Origin: a virus
Strand: one strand, 5' to 3'
IMG/VR virus record: IMGVR_UViG_3300025085_000096
Location: 1 to 33,424 of that record
DNA: 33,424 nucleotides
The notes under the pieces were generated by a model. That model searched no databases, had not been told where the DNA came from, and was given only the letters and a program-made list of their open reading frames with translations. Below are positions 16,728 through 23,050 of the stretch, in pieces (within the stretch, counting starts at the first letter, position 1; each line of letters begins with the position of its first letter). A program made the translations under genes and the position numbers.

Positions 16728-16995
16728 CTCATGCCCTTTTTTCTCAATGTTTTCAGTGGGTGGTATTATTACACCCCACTAGCAGCTTGCAATATCTGCC
16801 CCGCGAAACCCTTCCAAAAACCGCCCTGTTCTTGTCATTTTCCAGACCACCTGACTTTTCCCTCTTTTTTGACGTGCTGCGCGTGATTTGTCCCAATTTA
16901 CCCAATGTTTTCAATGGGAGGTATTATTATACCACACCCTCTCAGCCCCTCAAAATACCCCGCGAATCACCCCTGATTTGACGTGCTGCTTGTCC
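16695..16995. repeat. Degenerate tandem repeat block at the 5' end of terS; candidate pac/cos site
   Basis: Three motifs recur in order: TTTGACGTGCTGC at 16696, 16868 and 16977; CAATGTTTTCARTGGG then GGTATTATTA at 16745 and 16903; CCCCGCGAA at 16799 and 16958. The second and third motifs repeat at about 158-159 bp. The first copy is inside terS. Terminase recognition sites are often in or near terS, so this is a good candidate; no experimental support is available. Confidence 0.6.
16926..16953 (-). promoter_or_regulatory. Putative late promoter for terS
   Basis: On the minus strand TTGAGG (16953-16948), a 16-bp spacer, then TATAAT (16931-16926). The start would lie about 190 bp upstream of the terS ATG. 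The -10 box is inside the second copy of the repeated GGTATTATTATACC inverted repeat, so promoter use could be linked to protein binding there. Confidence 0.45.
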
Positions 16996-17015
16996 ATCCA
17001 GATCCCCGCTGCAAA

Positions 17016-17029
17016 AGTTCTATTGCACT
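17016..17029. repeat. Palindrome copy 6, variant AGTTC-TATT-GCACT
   Basis: One mismatch in the right arm, the same C-for-A change as copy 5. It is the only intergenic copy not next to a stop codon. It lies about 290 bp upstream of terS and follows the third TTTGACGTGCTGC repeat. Confidence 0.7.
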
Positions 17030-17039
17030 TTTTATACCA

Positions 17040-17430
17040 GCCAAACCCCTACTTTTAAAGGCTTTTAGTGCTAAGGTAACTTTAATCAACATTAGGGGTA
17101 GACAAGGGAACCTTTAGCTGTCATAAGGGTAATCGAAGTCGGGGGGGCAACGAGCCCAGCGCTCACAGCCCTCGATGGACAACGCCGCAAGGCCCTTGGC
17201 AATCGCCCCAGTTTGGCATTCCCGACCGCGAGGTCATTAGGGTTTCGATCAGATGAGACGCTCACTACGAGGCATCAACCCTCGAATGTGTGGGAGTATT
17301 TCAGAGACTAACGTAAACGCTGCGAGTGCCGCCACTGGGAAACGGGCTAGTGAGGCGGTTGAATGTAGAGAACACCAGCTTGCAGTAGTAGTGACGCTTT
17401 GAACCCCACAATGTGAACTAAACTTTGTAA
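17040..17430. ncRNA. Non-coding, hairpin-rich region; candidate structured RNA
   Basis: About 390 bp without a convincing gene, between the divergent late and early arms. Visible pairings on the plus strand: ACCCCTA/TAGGGGT (about 17045/17093), GTCGGG/CCCGAC enclosing GGGGC/GCCCC (about 17138-17226), GCC-GCAA-GGC with a GNRA-type tetraloop (about 17191), AGGGTT/AACCCT (about 17240/17275) and CCGC-CACT/AGTG-GCGG (about 17323-17355). It is GC-richer than its flanks. It may be a stable RNA, a long early leader or an origin; I match it to no known RNA family. Strand and ends are uncertain. Confidence 0.35.
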
Positions 17431-17463
17431 GCGCCGTCTGTGGGATGGCGCTTGGATGGTTCA
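17431..17463 (+). promoter_or_regulatory. Leader hairpin with GGATGGTTCA box, copy 1
   Basis: An 8-bp stem GCGCCGTC/GATGGCGC with loop TGTGG, then TTGGATGGTTCA, then the ribosome binding site of the gene at 17484. A near-copy with a compensatory base pair change lies at 18751-18781. Confidence 0.6.
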
Positions 17464-17483
17464 GTTTTAACAGGAGAAAAACC

Positions 17484-17669
17484 ATGAACACACCCAGAGA
17501 TCTGGCGATGAGCCTAGTCGATACCCATACAGCCACTGAGCGGCAGATGCTGCAAGCTTGCTTGGCATACATGTCATGGGATGAGGTGAGCGATATGCTC
17601 AAGACTAACGAGTTCTTAGACATGTTCCCCGCTGGATATGCTGAAGAACATTATCAAGTAAATGTGTGA
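17484..17669 (+). CDS. Small early protein, unknown function
   Basis: A 61-residue protein starting MNTPRDLAMSLVDTHTATER. I chose ATG 17484 because AGGAG (17472-17476) lies 7 bp upstream; the longer frame from 17445 would run through the leader hairpin. The protein is acidic and helical (QACLAYMSWDEVSDMLKTNE), with no membrane segment. It is the first gene of the rightward early arm. Such first-expressed small proteins often act on host functions, but nothing specific is visible. Confidence 0.7.
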   Translation: MNTPRDLAMSLVDTHTATERQMLQACLAYMSWDEVSDMLKTNEFLDMFPAGYAEEHYQVNV

Positions 17670-17683
17670 GAGAGGAGAACACA

Positions 17684-17980
17684 ATGGCTTCAATTACTTC
17701 TAAACTGCTAGGCGTGAACAAGCTGGGCATCAGCATGACAATCACCATGAAGGGTGATCTAGGTGAGCACTGCCTGACCATCAGATCAACGCAGGAAATG
17801 CGAAGTGCTTGGCATTACTCTCTGGCTATGCCGGATGGCAGATGTTTCAGCTTGAAATGTGATGAGTTCCTGCATGAGGATTTCATGGAAACATTTGATC
17901 CTGAAAACATCTTTCACGTCAGCGCCATGATGCAGAAGGTTATGGTGCTTGGTCACATAATCGGAACAAACGCAGCATAG
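17684..17980 (+). CDS. Small early protein, unknown function
   Basis: A 98-residue protein. The start is ATG 17684 (MASITSKLLGVNKLG), with GAGAGGAG 7 bp upstream; the frame opens earlier at a GTG that overlaps the ribosome binding site. It shows a mixed alpha/beta pattern (GISMTITMKGDLGEHCLTIR, then SLAMPDGRCFSLKCDEF). Three Cys are present but not in a recognisable metal site. It follows the 61-residue gene by 14 bp, so it is in the same transcript. Family not recognised. Confidence 0.7.
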   Translation: MASITSKLLGVNKLGISMTITMKGDLGEHCLTIRSTQEMRSAWHYSLAMPDGRCFSLKCDEFLHEDFMETFDPENIFHVSAMMQKVMVLGHIIGTNAA

Positions 17981-17981
17981 G

Positions 17982-18027
17982 TTTTACACTACATGCCCCG
18001 TTATCATGCGGGGCATTGAGGGTAAAA
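17982..18027 (+). promoter_or_regulatory. Large hairpin in the leader of the 18065 gene
   Basis: A 7-bp GC stem TGCCCCG/CGGGGCA (17994-18000, 18009-18015) is nested in an outer TTTTAC/GTAAAA pair. It lies 38 bp upstream of ATG 18065 with no T-run, so it could regulate translation or stabilise the mRNA. Its sequence differs from the GCGCC leader hairpins. Confidence 0.5.
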
Positions 18028-18064
18028 TCGCCCATAACATTGTCAGCCTAGAAGGAAGATACAG

Positions 18065-18730
18065 ATGACAAAATCAGCATTTCAAATTCAAGACGCAACC
18101 GTGAACCTGATCGGCAAAGCGGAGCAACAGATCGGTTCTTTGAAAGCCGACAACAAGGCAAACAACGAGGTTGCCAATGGTCACAAGATCGGGGCCTATT
18201 GCGAGCTTATTGCCGCGCTTGCCCCTGTCAAGTTGGTCAAGGGTAACCTGCCCCGTGCTGCTTCAAAGCAAGTGCGGGAAGCCCTCGCTGTTGCTGGTCT
18301 GAAAGAGGCCACCATCAAGCGGTACATGGAGAACTCAGTTGGTGCGATACGCCACTTTGAGATCGGCGGCATGGCGAATGCCACGGCCACCATGGTTGGC
18401 GAGTTCTTTGAGACCCACAATATCGACAGCGAGAACAAGCTGGCGAAGCTGGTCAAAGGTGAGGGCGGTAAGTCCAAAGCCCAGCGGTTGGCTGAGCAGG
18501 TTGTCGGTAAGTGGTCCACAAAGAAGGATGACAAGGGCAACGCGGTTCAGGGTGACGTGTTCAAGGATGGCCTTGATGACGCAGAGCTTGAGCAGTTCGA
18601 GGATATCATGCGGGAGCTTTTGGCTGCACGTACTGCCTACCGTAATGCTGAGGCAGCTAAGGCTGCTGAGGCTGCTGCGTCTGAAGAGAACACAGACGTG
18701 AATGCCGTGATGGCGCAGTTCGCTGCGTAA
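18065..18730 (+). CDS. Early protein, unknown function
   Basis: A 221-residue, Ala/Lys/Glu-rich, largely helical protein (MTKSAFQIQDATVNLIGKAE; KLVKGNLPRAASKQVREALA; KEATIKRYMENSVGAIRHF). The KQVREAL...KEATIKRYMENS region could be a DNA-binding helix pair, but I cannot support an HTH call. The C-terminus is Ala-rich and acidic (AEAAKAAEAAASEEN). Preceded by GAAGGAAG ribosome binding sequence. The TAA stop is fused to a palindrome. It is GC-richer than the genes at the right end. Function unknown. Confidence 0.75.
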   Translation: MTKSAFQIQDATVNLIGKAEQQIGSLKADNKANNEVANGHKIGAYCELIAALAPVKLVKGNLPRAASKQVREALAVAGLKEATIKRYMENSVGAIRHFEIGGMANATATMVGEFFETHNIDSENKLAKLVKGEGGKSKAQRLAEQVVGKWSTKKDDKGNAVQGDVFKDGLDDAELEQFEDIMRELLAARTAYRNAEAAKAAEAAASEENTDVNAVMAQFAA

Positions 18731-18744
18731 AGTTCGTTTGAACT
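18731..18744. repeat. Palindrome copy 7, AGTTC-GTTT-GAACT
   Basis: Perfect arms starting immediately after the TAA stop of 18065-18730 and followed by a run of seven T, which makes this copy look most like a terminator. Confidence 0.85.
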
Positions 18745-18750
18745 TTTTTT

Positions 18751-18781
18751 GCGCCGCCTGTTGGTGGCGCAAGGATGGTTC
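18751..18781 (+). promoter_or_regulatory. Leader hairpin with GGATGGTTCA box, copy 2
   Basis: An 8-bp stem GCGCCGCC/GGTGGCGC with loop TGTT, then AAGGATGGTTCA and GAGGAG before ATG 18798. Compared with copy 1, a T-A pair becomes C-G while the fold is kept. Confidence 0.6.
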
Positions 18782-18797
18782 AAAAGAGGAGTGAGAA

Positions 18798-19313
18798 ATG
18801 CCTAAGTTTTTAGTTTTCAAAGCGCACCTGACAAAGGTGGATCGCGACATCGTAAATGGTGAGACTGTCAGACATGGCGGCTGGGGCGCAACCCCAAAGC
18901 TTGCAGCCTATGCGGCTGTTTCGCATTCTATCGGCGGCTTGTCTGACGCGGATTGCATTGAGAGAGAAGTGGATGTTTTGGCAGCAACAATGCACAACGT
19001 TTATGTCCACGGCATCACAGCCATGGCTGACAGTGTTGAACAGATGTTTGAGTATGACAACGCGCCATGGGGATGCGAGGCTGTTCAACCAAGCTATCAT
19101 GCCAAGGGTTTGCGTAGCCTGTCTGTCGGGGATCTGGTTATGGAAATCCCAGCGGGTGATGGCGAAGGGTTCTCGCACCCCAATGCTGAAACGACTTTGT
19201 ACCTGTGTGCGAATGCAGGTTGGGCGAAGTTGTCTGATCGTGCGCGTCATGCATTTATTGCAGACATGCCAACGCTGGAAAGAAAAGTGAACGCGCTAGA
19301 GGAGGCTGCGTAA
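18798..19313 (+). CDS. Early protein, unknown function
   Basis: A 171-residue protein starting MPKFLVFKAHLTKVDRDIVN, with a mixed alpha/beta composition (GGWGATPKLAAYAAVSHSIG; CIEREVDVLAATMHNVYVHG). There is a GAGGAGTGAGAA ribosome binding site, the same as in front of the exonuclease gene at 27778. The stop overlaps the next start as TAATG. No catalytic motif or membrane helix is seen. It carries the second copy of the conserved leader hairpin, so its expression is probably co-regulated with 17484-17669. Confidence 0.7.
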   Translation: MPKFLVFKAHLTKVDRDIVNGETVRHGGWGATPKLAAYAAVSHSIGGLSDADCIEREVDVLAATMHNVYVHGITAMADSVEQMFEYDNAPWGCEAVQPSYHAKGLRSLSVGDLVMEIPAGDGEGFSHPNAETTLYLCANAGWAKLSDRARHAFIADMPTLERKVNALEEAA

Positions 19314-19588
19314 TGAAAGAATATACCTATCACATTGACGCTGGGCACGGCTACTTGGAAGTGCCCTTGGCTGATGCCTTACGGCTTGGCCTGACGCTAA
19401 AAGACTTCGCGCATTACAGCTTTGCGCGGGTGACTGAATTGTTTGTGCCAACCCTCTATCTCGAAGGGGACTGCCACATGTCAATGTTCTTGGGCGCTAT
19501 GCAGTCCAAGGGTGAGCAATTCAAATTGATTGAAATTGTCCATGATGGGGATGCGCCCTGTCGGGAATATGGTCGGATCGAGGGGTGA
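19313..19588 (+). CDS. Small early protein with DAGHGYLEVP motif
   Basis: A 91-residue protein. The start YTYHIDAGHGYLEVPLADAL resembles a family of small plasmid and phage proteins that open with a D(A/P)GHGWLEV motif, have a central LTLKDFAHYSF segment and then TLYLEGDCHMSMFL. These are usually unannotated and their role is not known to me. The start is coupled to the preceding stop (TAATG). It sits in the run of overlapping early genes from 18798 to 20136. Confidence 0.7.
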   Translation: MKEYTYHIDAGHGYLEVPLADALRLGLTLKDFAHYSFARVTELFVPTLYLEGDCHMSMFLGAMQSKGEQFKLIEIVHDGDAPCREYGRIEG

Positions 19589-19589
19589 T

Positions 19590-19835
19590 ATGACAGAGAG
19601 TGAGATTGATTTTCAACGGCAAGTGGAAAGGCAAGCATCAACCATGATTAGCTATGAAACCGTGACCGCTGCAATGGCGAAGGCTGTTGCTATGGCAGAG
19701 AACTTGAACCCTGACGGGTCAATCAACTGGAGCTTTATTGATGCCGATGCCTTCATGGAATTGGCTCCAAACAACTGGGATGTTGACAAGTTTTATTGCT
19801 TGTTCGACGAGATTGCAGAGGAGCAATATTCATGA
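19590..19835 (+). CDS. Small early protein, unknown function
   Basis: An 81-residue acidic protein (MTESEIDFQRQVERQASTMI; AKAVAMAENLNPDGSINWSF; FYCLFDEIAEEQYS at the end). ATG 19590 is chosen because GAGGGG lies just upstream and it begins right after the previous stop; the open frame extends upstream to 19530 only by overlapping the previous gene. Mostly helical by appearance, no named domain. Confidence 0.65.
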   Translation: MTESEIDFQRQVERQASTMISYETVTAAMAKAVAMAENLNPDGSINWSFIDADAFMELAPNNWDVDKFYCLFDEIAEEQYS

Positions 19836-19948
19836 ACAGTCGCATCTCACGGCGTGAGAAACGCCTGATATTTGTGGAGGCCTTCCTGTCTGGCATGGCC
19901 TTCACCGCTGCCATGGTTCTCATGGTCATCGTGATGATGGCTCTGTGA
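19832..19948 (+). CDS. 38-residue single-pass membrane protein
   Basis: A very short gene, MNSRISRREKRLIFVEAFLS then one hydrophobic segment (GMAFTAAMVLMVIVMMAL). It overlaps the previous gene (ATGA) and the next (TGATG), which strongly supports translation. A basic N-terminus followed by a terminal membrane helix suggests an inner membrane protein with the N-terminus in the cytoplasm. Small membrane proteins of phage early regions can be superinfection or host-takeover factors, but no function can be assigned from sequence. Confidence 0.6.
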   Translation: MNSRISRREKRLIFVEAFLSGMAFTAAMVLMVIVMMAL

Positions 19949-20136
19949 TGTACTGGGCAGTTTGGGAAGAGTGGGGCACCAACTATCGCAGATATGCGGA
20001 AGCTGAGACCCGCGAGGGGATTGATCAAAAGATCCTGACTAGGAGTGTGTACCCGCCTAAGCGTCACACTATTCAAATTTTTGTAAAGTCTGAGGAGACA
20101 ACCAATGAAACTATCACAATCACAAACCATCGTTGA
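19948..20136 (+). CDS. Small early protein, unknown function
   Basis: A 62-residue protein from ATG 19948 (MYWAVWEEWGTNYRRYAEAE), coupled to the preceding stop by TGATG. The frame could start one codon earlier at GTG. The C-terminal 10 codons overlap the start of the AAA+ ATPase gene by 32 bp in another frame. Aromatic-rich N-terminus; KRHTIQIFVKSEE near the end suggests a small beta-containing fold. Not recognised. Confidence 0.6.
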   Translation: MYWAVWEEWGTNYRRYAEAETREGIDQKILTRSVYPPKRHTIQIFVKSEETTNETITITNHR

Positions 20137-21142
20137 GAGTAATATCAACTTCAACATGGATCTTTCAGATGGGCGTGATGCTCAATACATCGTGCCTATG
20201 CTGATTGGCGGCTCTGGCCTTGGTAAGACAACCATGGTCAAGCAAGCCACTGCCAACGTATCAGAAAAGCGCGGGGTTCCAATGGAATGCCGCATTGTTT
20301 CTCTGGCGCAGTATGACCCGACAGAAATTGCGGGTTGGACAATCCCATCAGAGGATCGCAGCCATATGGTGCGGATGCGCCCAGACTGGATGCCGACAGA
20401 TGGCTATGGTGTCATCTTTTTTGATGAGCTACCGCAAGCTATTGTGGCGTGTATGAACATTGCAGCACAGGCTGTAAATGAACGCCGCGTTGGGCCGCAT
20501 CACTTGCCTGATGGCTGGGTTGTGGTTTGCGCTGGTAACCGCATGTCGGACCGCGCTGGCACAAATCAGATGCCTTCCCACTTGAAGGACCGCATGATGT
20601 TCTTGGAGATCGAAGCGGATCTTGATGACACGCTGGCATACTTCAACTCTGTGGGTGTTGACTTTCGCGTCAACTCCTTCCTGCGCTTTCGCCCTGAGTA
20701 CCTGCACAAGTTCGACAGGGATGCCAATGCTTGCCCGTCACCGCGTTCATGGGAGCGTGTCAGTTCGATCCTGTCATGGGGTCTTGATCCTGTGTGCCAG
20801 CTTGAGGCTATCGCTGGGCAGGTTGGTCGCGCAGCCGCTGCCGATTTCAATGGGTTCTTGAAGATCCATGAGACGTGCCCTGACATTGACGCATTGATCT
20901 CAGATCCCATGGGGTCCGATATCGCAGAGGATCCAGCCGTTGCCTACGCAATCACGGCAAACCTTGCGTTCCGCATGACAGACAAGAACGCGCATAACAT
21001 CATCAAATATTTGATGCGCTTGCCACAGAAAGAGTTCGCTGTGTTCTGTGTCAAGGATGCGCTGAGCCGCAACAAAGACCTCAAGAAGGTCAAAGCGGTG
21101 CGCGATTGGATCATGACAGAAGGTCGTCACATGATCCTGTAA
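20105..21142 (+). CDS. MoxR-type AAA+ ATPase
   Basis: A 345-residue ATPase. Walker A is GGSGLGKT (35-42), Walker B VIFFDE (103-108), with sensor-1 AGNR (143-146) and an arginine-rich HLKDRMMFLEIEADLDD segment. The wording DPTEIAGW and the position of these motifs match MoxR/RavA-like and CbbQ/NorQ-like AAA+ proteins, which remodel partner proteins together with a VWA-domain protein. Such a partner is encoded at 21422-22552, with one small gene between. The pair is therefore expected to form a chaperone-like complex. The target is unknown. The stop is followed by a palindrome and a strong hairpin. Confidence 0.85.
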   Translation: MKLSQSQTIVESNINFNMDLSDGRDAQYIVPMLIGGSGLGKTTMVKQATANVSEKRGVPMECRIVSLAQYDPTEIAGWTIPSEDRSHMVRMRPDWMPTDGYGVIFFDELPQAIVACMNIAAQAVNERRVGPHHLPDGWVVVCAGNRMSDRAGTNQMPSHLKDRMMFLEIEADLDDTLAYFNSVGVDFRVNSFLRFRPEYLHKFDRDANACPSPRSWERVSSILSWGLDPVCQLEAIAGQVGRAAAADFNGFLKIHETCPDIDALISDPMGSDIAEDPAVAYAITANLAFRMTDKNAHNIIKYLMRLPQKEFAVFCVKDALSRNKDLKKVKAVRDWIMTEGRHMIL

Positions 21143-21143
21143 A

Positions 21144-21157
21144 AGTTCAATAGAACT
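21144..21157. repeat. Palindrome copy 8, AGTTC-AATA-GAACT
   Basis: Perfect arms extended to AAAAGTTC/GAACTTTT, placed 1 bp after the TAA stop of the AAA+ ATPase gene. Confidence 0.85.
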
Positions 21158-21160
21158 TTT

Positions 21161-21184
21161 GTGGGTAGGTCGAATCCTACCCAC
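21161..21184 (+). terminator. Strong hairpin after the AAA+ ATPase gene
   Basis: A perfect 9-bp stem GTGGGTAGG/CCTACCCAC with loop TCGAAT, followed after 6 bases by TTTTT. It may be a terminator or a transcript-end hairpin. It resembles a tRNA T-arm, but no tRNA body precedes it. Confidence 0.55.
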
Positions 21185-21223
21185 CACTAATTTTTGTAAC
21201 CTTGAACTTCTTTGGAGAAGCCT

Positions 21224-21409
21224 ATGAGTGATGCCGTTGTAATGAATATCTATGAAATTTGGGTTGAAGAGAGACAAGTTTTTTCTTTGAAGGTCGAAGC
21301 TTTGACAGCCGACGATGCCCTAAGAGAGGTCGAGGGAAGATATCGAGAAAATTATCTAAAGTTTAAACGCGATGCCACATATCATGATGGCAACGTAGAA
21401 TTTTTGTAG
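21224..21409 (+). CDS. Small protein between the ATPase and VWA genes
   Basis: A 61-residue protein from ATG 21224 (MSDAVVMNIYEIWVEERQVF), with TTTGGAG 7 bp upstream; a longer start at TTG 21212 would overlap that site. It has a strand-helix-strand pattern (SLKVEALTADDALREVEGRY, then KRDATYHDGNVEFL) and is neutral to acidic. It lies 12 bp before the VWA gene. It could be a small adaptor of the MoxR/VWA pair, but that rests on position only. Confidence 0.65.
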   Translation: MSDAVVMNIYEIWVEERQVFSLKVEALTADDALREVEGRYRENYLKFKRDATYHDGNVEFL

Positions 21410-21421
21410 AGGAGAGTTCAG

Positions 21422-22552
21422 ATGGATGAACAAACAAAAGTATCGCGCTCTATCACGCGCCTTGTGATATCGCACCCGTTCTTTGGGTCGATGGCCCTGA
21501 GCCTCAAGATTGAGGCTGATGAAGAGATCTCAACCATGTGCACTGATGGCAAGTTCATCAAGTGGAACCCTGACTTTGTGGCGAACATGTCAGAAGAGGA
21601 GACCACTGGTGTGATGGCGCATGAGGTCATGCATGTTGGCATGAAGCACAACCTGCGGCGCGGCGATCGTGACCCAGAGCGTTGGAACATTGCATGTGAC
21701 TATGTGATCAACCCCATCCTGATTGAGGCTGGGTTCTCGCTTCCCGCTGGCGGCTTGTATGACGAGCAGTATGCAGACCTTCCCGCTGAGCGTGTCTATG
21801 ACATGCTGCCAGAGGACGTGTCGCACCTGTCACAGGCTGGTGGCATGGGCGGGGTGATCGACACCACCAAAGAGGGTGGACAGTCGCTGTCTGAGGCTGA
21901 GGTCAAGCAGATGGAAGCAGACATCAACTCCAAGGTCATGATGGCTGCGAATGGTGCCAAATCTGTTGGCAAGCTGCCAGCATCCATTGAGGCACTGGTG
22001 CAGCGCATGAAGCGCAACCAGATTGACTGGGAAGAGAAGGTGCAGCGTTTCGTAGGTGGTGATCAGCCTGATGACTACTCAATGCGCCGCCCTAATCGCA
22101 AGATGTTCGATCAGGTTGGGGTGCTTGCCCCTAGCATTGTGGGCACTGGTTGCGGTGACATCCTTGTGTGGATGGACAGTAGCGGATCTGTGTCTGATCG
22201 TGAGGGTGAGTTCTTCTTGGGTGGGTTGAATGCAATCAGCCGTGACGTGAAGCCCAAGTCAATCACGGTGATCACATGTGACGCTGAGATCCAGAGCGTC
22301 AAGCGTTATGAAGAGGGCGAAGAGATCACCCTGTTCAGCAACAAAGGTCGTGGCGGTACATGTGTGCAGCCTGTGTTCAACTACATTGAGCAGCACAATC
22401 TCAATGTGGATAACATGATCTGCTTCACCGACATGGGGATTTTTGACTACCCAGATCGCGCACCAGACTACCCAATCTTGTGGGTGTCTTCATATTCTCG
22501 CGGCAAACCTGCACCGTTTGGCGAGACCGTCTACCTAAACACGGGGGATTAA
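21422..22552 (+). CDS. Metallopeptidase-like / VWA-like protein (DUF2201 type), partner of the MoxR ATPase
   Basis: A 376-residue protein. The N-terminal part has a zinc-peptidase signature HEVMH (67-71) with further His76 and WNIACDYVINPIL (88-100). The C-terminal part is a VWA-like domain with MIDAS motif DSSGS (252-256), VITCDAEI and the later CFTDMGIF strand. This two-part layout is typical of the DUF2201 family encoded next to MoxR ATPases. Zinc and magnesium sites look intact, so it may be both a peptidase-fold protein and a metal-dependent adhesion module. Ribosome binding site GAGGAGAG. Function in phage infection is not established. Confidence 0.82.
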   Translation: MDEQTKVSRSITRLVISHPFFGSMALSLKIEADEEISTMCTDGKFIKWNPDFVANMSEEETTGVMAHEVMHVGMKHNLRRGDRDPERWNIACDYVINPILIEAGFSLPAGGLYDEQYADLPAERVYDMLPEDVSHLSQAGGMGGVIDTTKEGGQSLSEAEVKQMEADINSKVMMAANGAKSVGKLPASIEALVQRMKRNQIDWEEKVQRFVGGDQPDDYSMRRPNRKMFDQVGVLAPSIVGTGCGDILVWMDSSGSVSDREGEFFLGGLNAISRDVKPKSITVITCDAEIQSVKRYEEGEEITLFSNKGRGGTCVQPVFNYIEQHNLNVDNMICFTDMGIFDYPDRAPDYPILWVSSYSRGKPAPFGETVYLNTGD

Positions 22553-22555
22553 CTG

Positions 22556-22840
22556 ATGGGTGAAAGAACTCTTAATGGCAGGAAGATAAGAGATTTAAGA
22601 GAAGCTAAGGGCATTGACCAGCAAACCATGGCTGGTGCCCTTGGCATAAGCCAAACCATGCTATCCAGATATGAAAGGGGATATCAAAAAAGTCATAGCG
22701 CATCAGTGCTAATTGATATCTGCAAATATTTGGGTGTCTCTTTAAGTGATCTCTATGATCATGAAGATGAAGTGAAACAAAACCAACGGCTAGACGTGCA
22801 TGTATTCTTTCATGTCGTTGGTCCATATGAGGAGAAGTAA
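22556..22840 (+). CDS. XRE/Cro-family HTH regulator
   Basis: A 94-residue DNA-binding protein. The Cro/CI helix-turn-helix is clear: LNGRKIRDLREAKGIDQQTM, ALGISQTMLSRYERGYQK (about residues 6-45), then a second helix group LIDICKYLGVSLSDLYDHED. The C-terminus (VHVFFHVVGPYEEK) is short, without a peptidase domain, so it is not a LexA/CI-type self-cleaving repressor. It lies 3 bp after the VWA gene and abuts the next gene. It may control the early arm; the dispersed palindromes and 17-bp repeats are candidate targets. Confidence 0.85.
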   Translation: MGERTLNGRKIRDLREAKGIDQQTMAGALGISQTMLSRYERGYQKSHSASVLIDICKYLGVSLSDLYDHEDEVKQNQRLDVHVFFHVVGPYEEK

Positions 22841-23050
22841 ATGAATAACGAAATTAAATTTCTAATGGAGATGTTTGAGATGCATGTCTCTTACATCATG
22901 GATGCAAACCAAGACCTCACATATGATGAGGCACATGCTATCGCATGGGAGCATGGCAAAGTTGGACTGCTTCGATATCTTGATGCAGATATCAACACCA
23001 AATCTGAGTTGGCTTCAAAGTTAAGATATGGTGATTCCAATGTTAGCTGA
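22841..23050 (+). CDS. Small protein, unknown function
   Basis: A 69-residue acidic, helical protein (MNNEIKFLMEMFEMHVSYIM; DEAHAIAWEHGKVGLLRYLD). It starts directly after the HTH gene stop with a GAGGAGAAG ribosome binding site, and its 3' end overlaps the start of the SleB-type hydrolase gene by 23 bp in another frame. No motif is recognised. Confidence 0.65.
   Translation: MNNEIKFLMEMFEMHVSYIMDANQDLTYDEAHAIAWEHGKVGLLRYLDADINTKSELASKLRYGDSNVS

Noticed and set aside
16069-16981. Plus-strand frames around and opposite terS
   Set aside because: Antisense to a clear small terminase and to the repeat block; composition is not protein-like.
17249-17623. Minus-strand frame of 124 codons
   Set aside because: It runs through the hairpin region and antisense to the early gene at 17484; no recognisable domain and no ribosome binding support.
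18196-18850. Minus-strand frames opposite 18065-18730 and its 3' flank
   Set aside because: Antisense shadows; the plus-strand gene has a ribosome binding site, a leader hairpin and a stop joined to a palindrome.
21161-21190. tRNA 3' end or attachment site (GTCGAATCC followed by ACCCACCAC)
   Set aside because: The stem is a simple 9-bp hairpin with a 6-base loop rather than a 7-base T-loop, no tRNA body precedes it, and no integrase is present in the window.
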